A DNA stretch of 9,492 nucleotides from CAYPEK01 sp964409645 (GTDB lineage: Bacteria > UBP15 > UBA6099): the NCBI GenBank assembly GCA_964409645.1, contig CAYPEK010000143.1, positions 1-9,492 on the forward strand, given 5' to 3'. Below, piece after piece: positions 1 through 5,796 of the stretch. The position numbers and the translations under genes were made by a program. Below the pieces are notes generated by a model, which ran no database searches, was not told where the DNA came from, and saw only the letters and a program-made list of their open reading frames with translations. Positions within the stretch are counted from its first letter, which is position 1. Each line of letters opens with the position of its first letter.

Positions 1-66
1 CACACAAAAAATCGCGCCCCATGTAAAGAGACATTCAAAATACCTTTTCGATTTTGACGGATTTTC

Positions 67-94
67 TTCAATAAACTGTCAGATTGGTTACAAT
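67..94 (+). promoter_or_regulatory. Candidate promoter of the sialidase-family gene
   Basis: The -10 candidate is TACAAT at 89-94, followed by an A/T-rich leader to the start at 158. No good -35 lies at the right distance: TTCAAT at 67-72 is 16 bp upstream and matches TTGACA at only three of six positions. The segment 67-76 (TTCAATAAAC) recurs exactly on the minus strand next to the cysE -35. TTGACG at 54-59 is too far away to pair with this -10. Weak call. Confidence 0.3.
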
Positions 95-157
95 ATGCTG
101 ATTAATAAGAAAGCGACCGGGCCGGGCCTCAACGCGTCGAGACAACGGAGGAAAAAC

Positions 158-1234
158 ATGATTGATTCAATGAGAAAAAGAGTAACTATTGGAGCGGTTG
201 CGCTGATCGCGCTTTTCGGGTTGAGGTTCGTTTCCGCGCCCGCGCGCGCGGCGGAACCCGCGTCGGGCCTCACGATCGAGTCTATTTTCGATTACGACGC
301 GGAAAAACATCCCGCGAATCACGCCTCGACCATCGCGCAGATGCCGAACGGCGACCTGCTCGCGACATGGTTCGCCGGCTCGGCGGAAGGCAAGTCCGAC
401 GTAGCCGTCTGGGCATCCCGCAAACCCGCCGGCTCGGACAAATGGACCGCGCCCGCGCCGCTCATCGACGAGCCCGGCATCGCCGAAGGCAACTCCATAC
501 TTTTCACGGACTCGAAAGGAAAAGTTTACCTTTTCTTCGTCCGCAAATACGACGAAAAATGGGCGGCTTGGGATAAAGCGAAAATATTCCTCCAGACATC
601 CGACGACAGCGGCAAGACGTGGACAGAGCCACGCCTGCTGCTCGACGAAATGGGCCGCATGATCCGCAACAATGTAATCGAACTCCCAGACGGACGCCTC
701 ATTCTTCCGATCTATCTCGACGCGGAACCGGTCAGCTCGCTTATCTGGATCAGCAGCGACGGATTCAAAACGTGGGAGGAACGCACGGCGCCGCTCTCGA
801 AGCCGTCCAACCTGCAACCTGCGGTCGTCAGCCTCGGCGGCGAAAAACTGCTCATGCTCTGCCGCAATCAGGGCGTCCCCGGAAAAATCTGGGAAATCCG
901 CTCGGACGATCTCGGCAAGACGTGGACTAAGCCCGTCAAGACAAAACTGCCGAATCCGGATTCCGGCATCGACATGATCCGGCTCAAGAGTGGCGCGCTT
1001 GTCCTCGTTTATAACAACAACCAGTTCTACCGCTTTCCGATGACGATAGCTCTCTCGGACGACGACGGCAAAACATGGAAGTATAAGAAGGACATCGAGA
1101 CGGACAAGAAGGAATTCTCGTATCCGTTCCTGATCCAGACCGACGACGGGATGATCCACCTCACATACACCGCCGACGATCGCCGCATTATTAAGCACGC
1201 GATTATTTCGGAAGAGTGGCTGAAAAGCAAATAA
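158..1234 (+). CDS. Secreted sialidase-like Asp-box (BNR) beta-propeller protein
   Basis: This is a 358-residue exported protein of the sialidase/BNR-repeat superfamily, probably a glycosidase or glycan-binding propeller acting outside the cytoplasm. The start at 158 is chosen because GGAGGA at 147-152 sits 5 bp upstream; longer in-frame starts have no such site. Residues 6-31 are a signal peptide: basic MRKR, a hydrophobic core, then an A-R-A cleavage site before residue 32. Asp boxes of the form S-x-D-x-G-x-T-W occur at 148-155, 249-256 and 300-307, with a degenerate copy at 199-206. The first blade reads PNGDLLATWFAGS at 63-75, and RNNVIELPDGRLILPIY is at 170-186, both typical of the BNR_2-type branch. 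The canonical sialidase FRIP arginine motif is not evident near the N-terminus, so sialic acid should not be assumed as the substrate. The UPF0173 hydrolase follows 52 bp downstream and may be co-transcribed. Confidence 0.85.
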   Translation: MIDSMRKRVTIGAVALIALFGLRFVSAPARAAEPASGLTIESIFDYDAEKHPANHASTIAQMPNGDLLATWFAGSAEGKSDVAVWASRKPAGSDKWTAPAPLIDEPGIAEGNSILFTDSKGKVYLFFVRKYDEKWAAWDKAKIFLQTSDDSGKTWTEPRLLLDEMGRMIRNNVIELPDGRLILPIYLDAEPVSSLIWISSDGFKTWEERTAPLSKPSNLQPAVVSLGGEKLLMLCRNQGVPGKIWEIRSDDLGKTWTKPVKTKLPNPDSGIDMIRLKSGALVLVYNNNQFYRFPMTIALSDDDGKTWKYKKDIETDKKEFSYPFLIQTDDGMIHLTYTADDRRIIKHAIISEEWLKSK

Positions 1235-1286
1235 CGCACCGACGCCGCTTGCCCATTCCGCATATTTGACGCTACCGGGAGGCGCT

Positions 1287-1991
1287 ATGGTTAACATCAG
1301 ATCGCTCGGCCACGCAGCTTTCGTATTAACTTATGAATCAAAAGTCGTTTACGTCGATCCGTTTATAAAGAACAACCCGCGCTGCCCCATCTCCGTCGAG
1401 GACATCACTAAGGCGGACATCGTCTGCGTGACTCACGGCCACTACGACCACCTCGGCAGCACGGAGGAAATAATCAAACAAACCGGCGCCGTCCTCGTGT
1501 CCGCGCCGGAGATCATCCACTACATGAAACGCCTGATGCCGGACATAAAAAACGAACCTCTCGGCTGCGGCGGCAGCGTGGAGATAGACGGCATCAAAAT
1601 CCGGGCGGTAGAAGCAAAACACTCGAATGCGATTCACGGCAAAGGCGAATTCTTCCCGGTCGGAATCGCGTATGGCTTCATCATCGAATTCGGCCCGACG
1701 GTCATCTACCACGCGGGCGACACCGCAGTGTTCTCGGACATGAAACTGATCGCCGAGCTATACATGCCGAAAATCGCGATGTTGCCGATAGGCGACAGAT
1801 ACACGATGGGGCCGCGAGAGGCGTCCGTCGCCGCCTCGTTCATCGGCGCGGAGATTATTATTCCGATGCACTACGGAACGTTTCCGCTGATCGGTAGCGA
1901 AGTCGAAAAATTCACGGAACTGACAAAAGAAACCGCACCCGCTTCGCGAGTCGTCGTCGTCAATCCCGGCGAATCGATCGACGTTGAATAG
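1287..1991 (+). CDS. UPF0173 metal-dependent hydrolase (metallo-beta-lactamase fold, YtkL-like)
   Basis: This 234-residue cytoplasmic protein belongs to the metallo-beta-lactamase superfamily, UPF0173 branch (YtkL-like); the physiological substrate of that branch is not established. The start at 1287 is preferred over an in-frame TTG at 1266 because GGGAGG at 1277-1282 is 4 bp upstream and the family begins with a short strand before S-L-G-H-A-A-F. Metal-binding residues are visible: the HxHxDH signature at 50-55 (HGHYDH), His112 in the AKHSN segment, His142 and Asp145 in YHAGDT (141-146), and His195 in MHYGTFP (194-200). The family-specific IGDRYTMGPREA segment spans 168-179. The length is normal for the family and all expected ligands are present, so it should be active. 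It is 52 bp downstream of the sialidase-like gene on the same strand and converges with the URO-D-like gene, leaving only 26 bp between stop codons and no evident terminator. Confidence 0.92.
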   Translation: MVNIRSLGHAAFVLTYESKVVYVDPFIKNNPRCPISVEDITKADIVCVTHGHYDHLGSTEEIIKQTGAVLVSAPEIIHYMKRLMPDIKNEPLGCGGSVEIDGIKIRAVEAKHSNAIHGKGEFFPVGIAYGFIIEFGPTVIYHAGDTAVFSDMKLIAELYMPKIAMLPIGDRYTMGPREASVAASFIGAEIIIPMHYGTFPLIGSEVEKFTELTKETAPASRVVVVNPGESIDVE

Positions 1992-2017
1992 ACAATCAGG
2001 ATTTTACAATCAAGCAG

Positions 2018-3061
2018 TTATTTTGAGTGCGGCCTTCTGTACTCGTCGAAGCCCTCGACGAGCGCGGCGATATTTTCGATTGGGATATCGCCGCCGATTT
2101 CGGCGTTGAGAATCAGCCCGCCGCCGGGCGTCGCGAGAGCCTCGACCGCGCCGCGCACGTGCGCTTTCACCTCGGCCGACGTCCCGAACGGAAGTATGCC
2201 CTGCCGGTCGAGATCGGTGTGGAAGGCCACTCTGTTGCCGAACCGCTCCCGCAGCGTCGCCGCATCGTTGATCGTGAGCTGCAAGTTCAGCACGGATACG
2301 CCCGCCTCGATCAGGTCGTCGATTATGTCCACAATCCGGCCGTCGGAGTGGAAGAAGACCTGTTTGCCGCGCTCGCGCGCCATCCCGAACATCTTCGCGT
2401 AAACCGGCTTGAAATGCTTCCGCCAGTGATCCGGCTTTATCAGGAGCGCCTTCTGCGTGCCCCAATCGTCCGAGAACCACACGCCGTCGGCGAGGCCGCC
2501 GAGCTCGTCGAGCAGGATTTTCAAATGAGCGAGATTCCATTCGGCAACAGCTTCGAGAAGTTTATAAAACTCATCCTTGCCGAGCAGCATGTCCATCAGC
2601 ACCTTCTCCATGCCGCGCATGAAGTGCATTCTCTCGAATGTGCGGATGAAGTCTGCGGCCACGTATTTTTCCGAAAGGTCCGGCGCGGCGGCAACCGCTT
2701 TCGCGAGTTGCTGAATCGTGCTTCCGTCTTCGAGCGTCTCAGGCGGCGGGAACGCGCCGGGGCCGATCGCCGAGCCGTCCGCGAGCGGATACACCGACAC
2801 CTGACCGAGGTGTCCGTCGCACTCCTGATGCCACACGCAACCGAACGGGTCCGTGTAGTCGCCCTTCCGGTGCGACTCGTGGAGCGGCGTTTTATCGTCC
2901 GTGTCGTACGGATCGAGCATGTCCTTCGGATACTTTTTCAGCAGGTCGGAAAGCGCCTTGCCGTGGCGCACGTACGCCGCGGGCAACACCCAGTAATCCA
3001 CCGCCGCCATGTCCGGCCCGCCGAAGTCCACCGCCCGTTTCATTCTTTCCTTCGAATTCAT
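2018..3061 (-). CDS. URO-D superfamily protein (uroporphyrinogen decarboxylase / corrinoid methyltransferase-like)
   Basis: This 347-residue protein has a URO-D-type TIM-barrel and is more likely a methyltransferase-like relative than a true HemE. Support comes from WFSDDWGTQKALLIKP at 195-210, FFHSDG at 236-241 followed by an aspartate-rich helix and GVSVLNLQ at 254-261, HTDLDRQGILPFGT at 281-294, and the C-terminal G-G-G-L-I-L-N-A segment at 313-320 with P-I-E-N-I at 327-331. MtaA/CmuA-type methyltransferases carry H-x-C at the position of His238-x-Asp240, so one zinc-ligand cysteine is replaced by Asp here; zinc binding is uncertain and the substrate cannot be assigned. The start at 3061 is supported by GGAGGG (complement of 3067-3072) 5 bp upstream. 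It is downstream of the trans-sulfuration gene with a 118-bp spacer containing a hairpin and its own promoter-like sequence, so it may be a separate transcription unit. Inference: a methyl-transfer role next to sulfur amino-acid genes is possible but unproven. Confidence 0.85.
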   Translation of the reverse strand: MNSKERMKRAVDFGGPDMAAVDYWVLPAAYVRHGKALSDLLKKYPKDMLDPYDTDDKTPLHESHRKGDYTDPFGCVWHQECDGHLGQVSVYPLADGSAIGPGAFPPPETLEDGSTIQQLAKAVAAAPDLSEKYVAADFIRTFERMHFMRGMEKVLMDMLLGKDEFYKLLEAVAEWNLAHLKILLDELGGLADGVWFSDDWGTQKALLIKPDHWRKHFKPVYAKMFGMARERGKQVFFHSDGRIVDIIDDLIEAGVSVLNLQLTINDAATLRERFGNRVAFHTDLDRQGILPFGTSAEVKAHVRGAVEALATPGGGLILNAEIGGDIPIENIAALVEGFDEYRRPHSK

Positions 3062-3110
3062 AACGGCCCTCCGCTTCGCTTGCAGATGAAATCAGAATCG
3101 CTCCACGGCA

Positions 3111-3119
3111 AGTATATCA
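3111..3119 (-). promoter_or_regulatory. Candidate extended -10 promoter for the URO-D-like gene
   Basis: On the minus strand TATACT (3111-3116) is preceded directly by TGA (3117-3119), giving the TGn-TATAAT arrangement of an extended -10 element. A -35 about 17 bp upstream is poor, which is tolerated in extended -10 promoters. The predicted leader is about 43 nt, ending at the well-spaced Shine-Dalgarno of the gene starting at 3061. Confidence 0.4.
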
Positions 3120-3160
3120 CAACCTGCATTATGTTTGCATGAATAGTTGTCGATGTCGCG

Positions 3161-3176
3161 CGCGCCGGGTGGCGCG
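3161..3176 (-). other. GC-rich hairpin just after the trans-sulfuration gene
   Basis: A perfect 6-bp inverted repeat (CGCGCC / GGCGCG, 3161-3166 and 3171-3176) with a 4-base loop begins a few bases after the stop codon at 3180. No T-run follows on the minus strand, so it is not a textbook intrinsic terminator. It could stabilise the transcript 3' end or partly separate expression of the upstream operon from the URO-D-like gene. Confidence 0.35.
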
Positions 3177-3179
3177 TTC

Positions 3180-4331
3180 TCACCCTATCGCCTGTTCGAG
3201 ATCGGCGATCAGGTCTTCCGCGTCCTCGATCCCGCACGACAGCCGGATGAGACGATCGTTTATTCCGAGCCGGTCCAGTTCGGCTTGCGAATACTCCATG
3301 TGCGTCATCACGGCCGGATATGAGATCAGGCTCTCGACCGACCCGAGACTCACCGCCAGCGTCCACACGCGCACGCGGTCCATGACCCGGCGCGCCGTCG
3401 CCGCCTCTTTCGTGAAGAACGACACCATCGCGCCCGGTCCGGACGCCTGTTTTCTGTGCGTCTCGTATCCGGGATGCGTTTCGAGCCCCGGGTAGCACAC
3501 ACGCTCGACCGCCGGGTTTGCCGCGAGCCACCGCGCCACCTTCCCCGCGTTTTCCTGCGCGGCGAGCATCCGCGGTTTCAGCGTCCGCATCCCGCGCATC
3601 ATCAGCCAGCAGTCCATCGGTGACGGAATCGCCCCCACCGCGTTCTGCACGAAGCCGATCCGCTTCGCGATCTCCGGGTCGCGGGCGGTTGCGAGCCCCA
3701 TGATGAGGTCGCTGTGGCCGCCGAGGTACTTCGTCGCGCTGTGCACGACAATGTCCGCGCCGAGCGCGTGCGGCGTCTGCAACAGCGGCGACGCGAAAGT
3801 GTTGTCTATTATCAGCAACAACCCACGCGAGTGCGCAAGCTCCGCGAGCGCGGCTATGTCCGCGATCCTGAGCAGCGGGTTCGTCGGCGACTCGATATAG
3901 AGCGCCTTCGTCTCCGGCCTGATCGCCGCCTCGACCGCCGACGCGTCCGTCGTGTCGGCGTAAGTGTGGGTCATACCGAACCGCGAGAAAACATCGACGA
4001 ACGCCCGGTAGGCGCCGCCGTAGAGGTCTTCCGTCGCGACGATGTGGTCGCCAGTTTTGAAAATCATCAGCGCCGAGCAGATGGCGGCCATACCGGACGC
4101 AAACGCAAACCCCGCACAGCCGCCTTCGAGGTCGGCGATGTACGCTTCGAGCGCCGAGCGCGTCGGGTTGCACGTGCGCGAATAATCGCTGTATTTACAT
4201 TTTCCGGGAGCATCCTGCCGGAACGTCGAAACCATATAAATCGGCGGCGTAACCGCGCCCGTGTGTTCACATTCTCCGCACGGCGGATGAATCAGCCGCG
4301 TCCCCTGTCCGTCCTTTTTCCCGTCGCCCAT
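3180..4331 (-). CDS. PLP-dependent trans-sulfuration enzyme (cystathionine gamma-synthase/gamma-lyase family)
   Basis: This 383-residue enzyme belongs to the Cys/Met-metabolism PLP-dependent family, fold type I. Diagnostic features are YSRTCNPTR at 50-58 (binds cofactor phosphate across the dimer), ASGMAAI at 78-84, ESPTNP at 147-152, DNTFASP at 176-182 with Asp176 contacting the PLP ring nitrogen, the PLP lysine Lys201 in SATKYLGGHSD (198-208), and the SLGSVESLISYPA loop at 328-340 followed by MTHMEYS. These place it with the MetB/MccB/CGL group. Sequence alone does not separate cystathionine gamma-synthase from gamma-lyase, and O-acetylhomoserine sulfhydrylase is less likely. The start at 4331 is chosen over an in-frame TTG at 4346 because GGAGGT (complement of 4339-4344) lies 7 bp upstream. 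It is the third gene of the cysE - rrf2 - trans-sulfuration cluster and has a promoter candidate of its own in the 113-bp gap after rrf2. The cluster points to interconversion of cysteine, cystathionine and homocysteine. Confidence 0.93.
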   Translation of the reverse strand: MGDGKKDGQGTRLIHPPCGECEHTGAVTPPIYMVSTFRQDAPGKCKYSDYSRTCNPTRSALEAYIADLEGGCAGFAFASGMAAICSALMIFKTGDHIVATEDLYGGAYRAFVDVFSRFGMTHTYADTTDASAVEAAIRPETKALYIESPTNPLLRIADIAALAELAHSRGLLLIIDNTFASPLLQTPHALGADIVVHSATKYLGGHSDLIMGLATARDPEIAKRIGFVQNAVGAIPSPMDCWLMMRGMRTLKPRMLAAQENAGKVARWLAANPAVERVCYPGLETHPGYETHRKQASGPGAMVSFFTKEAATARRVMDRVRVWTLAVSLGSVESLISYPAVMTHMEYSQAELDRLGINDRLIRLSCGIEDAEDLIADLEQAIG

Positions 4332-4384
4332 GTCGCGAACCTCCAAAATAGATAAGGCTGCACCTGATATGCACCCTGAAGAAT

Positions 4385-4413
4385 ATTAATTATGAATGTT
4401 GATTGAATGTCAA
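4385..4413 (-). promoter_or_regulatory. Candidate promoter upstream of the trans-sulfuration gene
   Basis: The AT-rich gap between rrf2 and the trans-sulfuration gene contains a perfect -35 TTGACA (complement of 4408-4413). The -10 is less clear: ATTAAT at 4385-4390 has 17-bp spacing, and TAATAT at 4383-4388 has 19-bp spacing. Just upstream of the -35 is ATTCAATA (complement of 4418-4425), also found ahead of the cysE -35; ATTCAAT occurs again overlapping the -35. These repeats are possible regulator sites, for example for the neighbouring Rrf2 protein. Confidence 0.4.
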
Positions 4414-4444
4414 ACTATATTGAATATGAGCGTGGAGTCGAGAC

Positions 4445-4873
4445 TCACGATGCCGGACATTCGCTCTTCACACGGCGCTCGGCATCCTCGCACAGCTCCT
4501 TGATTGTTATCGAGTCGAGAAAATTTTCGATCTTGTCGCCGAGCTGCTTCCATAGCCCGGTCGTCGTGCAATTGTCCACACGCGAACAGCGCCCTTCGCA
4601 CCGCACCGGCGCAACCGGCCCCTCGACACACCGAATAATATCGCCCACCGTGATCTCGCGCGTCGAGCGCGCAAGCGTGTAACCGCCCCCCGCGCCCTGA
4701 CGGCTCTTCACAATCCCGCCGCGCTTCAGCTTGTTGAAAAGCTGTTCGAGGTAGTACAACGATATGTCCTCGCGCTCCGATATCTCCGCCAGCCGGACCG
4801 GTTCGCCCGATCCGTTCATTGCGAGATCAAGCACTGCCCTAACTGCGTATCGCCCTCTCGTTGAAACGCGCAT
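4445..4873 (-). CDS. Rrf2-family transcriptional regulator with a C-terminal cysteine cluster (IscR/CymR-like)
   Basis: This 142-residue DNA-binding regulator starts with the classic Rrf2 N-terminus (MRVSTRGRYAVRAVLDLA, 1-18). A winged helix-turn-helix spans about 26-66, with ISLYYLEQLFNKLKRGGIVKS at 37-57 and the wing QGAGGGYTLAR at 59-69. A cysteine cluster follows: Cys92, Cys96 and Cys102, then the conserved LW (107-108). In IscR the three ligands of the 2Fe-2S cluster are spaced C-x5-C-x5-C; here the spacing is C-x3-C-x5-C, so cluster binding is plausible but needs proof. The start at 4873 is supported by AGGAG (complement of 4880-4884) 6 bp upstream. Its first 58 bases overlap the cysE 3' end in another frame, which suggests translational coupling and co-transcription with cysE. 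The position between cysE and a trans-sulfuration enzyme suggests control of cysteine metabolism, as known for CymR in Bacillus, possibly with an Fe-S or redox input; this regulon assignment is inference. Confidence 0.9.
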   Translation of the reverse strand: MRVSTRGRYAVRAVLDLAMNGSGEPVRLAEISEREDISLYYLEQLFNKLKRGGIVKSRQGAGGGYTLARSTREITVGDIIRCVEGPVAPVRCEGRCSRVDNCTTTGLWKQLGDKIENFLDSITIKELCEDAERRVKSECPAS

Positions 4874-5526
4874 ACCTTTCTCCTTTCCTCAAGCGGCAGA
4901 CTCTTATCCGGCAGATTGTTCTCGAGCGCTTCTAGCCGCCGGAGTATGCATTGAATCATGAGCGATTCCGGATCGGGGTTGTCCGCTTCGCCCGGGAGCA
5001 CGTTCCGCAGCCGGTCCGTGTTGACAATCCTACCCGGCACGCCCACCACCGTGCAGCCCGACGGCACCGACTTCACAACAACCGCCCCCGACCCGACAAC
5101 CGATCCGTCGCCCACCGTGATCGGCCCGAGCACCGCCGCCCCCGCTCCGACCGTCACGTTCGCGCCTATCGTCGGGTGCCGCTTGCCCTTGTTCAGCGAT
5201 ACCCCGCCAAGCGTCACTCCCTGATAAATCAGCGTGCCGTCGCCGACCTCCGCCGTCTCGCCGATCACAACCCCCATCCCGTGGTCGATCACCACGCCGC
5301 GCCCTATCTTCGCCGCCGGATGTATCTCGATCCCCGTGAACCACCTGACCACCTGCGCCAGAAACCTCGGCAGCAGCGGCACGTGCATCCGGTGCAGCGC
5401 GTGTATGAAACGGTGCGCGATCAGCGCGTGAAGCCCGGAGTAACACAAAAGCACCTCAAGCAGGCTCGTCGCCGCCGGGTCCTTCCTAAAAATCGCGCGC
5501 ACGTCTTCTCTGATCGTATCAAGCAC
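4816..5526 (-). CDS. cysE: Serine O-acetyltransferase
   Basis: CysE transfers an acetyl group from acetyl-CoA to L-serine to give O-acetylserine, the first committed step of cysteine synthesis. The 236-residue protein has the N-terminal helical domain (EDVRAIFRKDPAA at 7-19, YSGLHALIAHR at 29-39) and a left-handed beta-helix of hexapeptide repeats from about 66 to 165. Catalytic and conserved segments are GIEIHPAAKIG (65-75), DHGMGVVIGET with His82 (81-91), QGVTLGG (102-108), KGKRHPTI (113-120) and GVPGRIV (162-168). The GTG at 5526 is chosen because AGAGGG (complement of 5535-5540) is 8 bp upstream and the N-terminus then matches short Bacillus-type CysE; GTG at 5535 or 5580 is possible but less well supported. 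The C-terminal 18 residues overlap the start of rrf2, and the tail ends ISQ rather than the terminal Ile that docks CysE into CysK in enteric bacteria. First gene of a minus-strand operon; a 128-nt leader is predicted. Confidence 0.93.
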   Translation of the reverse strand: MLDTIREDVRAIFRKDPAATSLLEVLLCYSGLHALIAHRFIHALHRMHVPLLPRFLAQVVRWFTGIEIHPAAKIGRGVVIDHGMGVVIGETAEVGDGTLIYQGVTLGGVSLNKGKRHPTIGANVTVGAGAAVLGPITVGDGSVVGSGAVVVKSVPSGCTVVGVPGRIVNTDRLRNVLPGEADNPDPESLMIQCILRRLEALENNLPDKSLPLEERRKVCAFQREGDTQLGQCLISQ

Positions 5527-5661
5527 CGTGTTCACCCTCTTTTTAACAAATGTCCATCCTAATGACTGTAACCCAGACACTATTAATCAATTTTCATACA
5601 AGAAAACAGAAATAAACTCTTTTTTGTTCCTTCATAATTTTAAAATACCTTGCTTATAATA

Positions 5662-5689
5662 ATTTTATAAAGTTGAGCTTATTTGTCAA
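5662..5689 (-). promoter_or_regulatory. cysE promoter
   Basis: On the minus strand a perfect TTGACA (-35, complement of 5684-5689) is followed after 16 bp by TAAAAT (-10, complement of 5662-5667), a five-of-six match. TTCAATAAAC (complement of 5690-5699) abuts the -35 on its upstream side. Transcription would begin near 5654, leaving about 128 nt of AT-rich leader before the preferred cysE start. Confidence 0.6.
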
Positions 5690-5736
5690 GTTTATTGAAT
5701 TTTCTTCAGTTATATCTGTGGCAACATGACCATCGG

Positions 5737-5765
5737 TTGACAAATATTCACAAGTCTAATTTAAT
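5737..5765 (+). promoter_or_regulatory. Promoter of the AI-2E permease gene
   Basis: TTGACA at 5737-5742 and TTTAAT at 5760-5765 are separated by 17 bp, close to the sigma70 consensus. Predicted transcription starts near 5772, giving a short leader of about 25 nt that contains the GAGGG ribosome-binding site at 5784-5788. It is divergent from the cysE promoter, with the two -35 hexamers about 47 bp apart. The rest of the 270-bp divergent region is AT-rich and holds nothing else recognised apart from a 13-codon ORF on the minus strand, discussed in the findings. Confidence 0.65.
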
Positions 5766-5796
5766 TCCTTAAAACGTAGTTTTGAGGGAAAATACT

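Noticed and set aside
95..157. Upstream extension of the sialidase-like gene from the ATG at 95
   Set aside because: It lacks an RBS, would bury the signal peptide behind 21 polar residues, and overlaps the predicted -10 region; the ATG at 158 has a clear GGAGGA.
167..1297. 376-codon open frame antisense to the sialidase-like gene
   Set aside because: Its protein is Arg/Val/Phe-rich with no family signal, it lies opposite a gene with signal peptide, RBS and Asp boxes, and long antisense frames are expected in GC-rich genes.
2027..3142. 371-codon open frame antisense to the URO-D-like gene
   Set aside because: It is a mirror of the real gene's codon bias; the product has no recognisable domain and no RBS of note.
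3058..4173. 371-codon frame overlapping the trans-sulfuration gene on the same strand
   Set aside because: Extremely Arg-rich translation out of frame with a clear PLP enzyme carrying the catalytic lysine motif.
3714..4355. 213-codon plus-strand frame across the trans-sulfuration gene
   Set aside because: Arg-rich shadow of the minus-strand gene with no domain.
4951..5562. 203-codon plus-strand frame opposite cysE
   Set aside because: Arg/His/Pro-rich shadow; cysE on the other strand is unambiguous.
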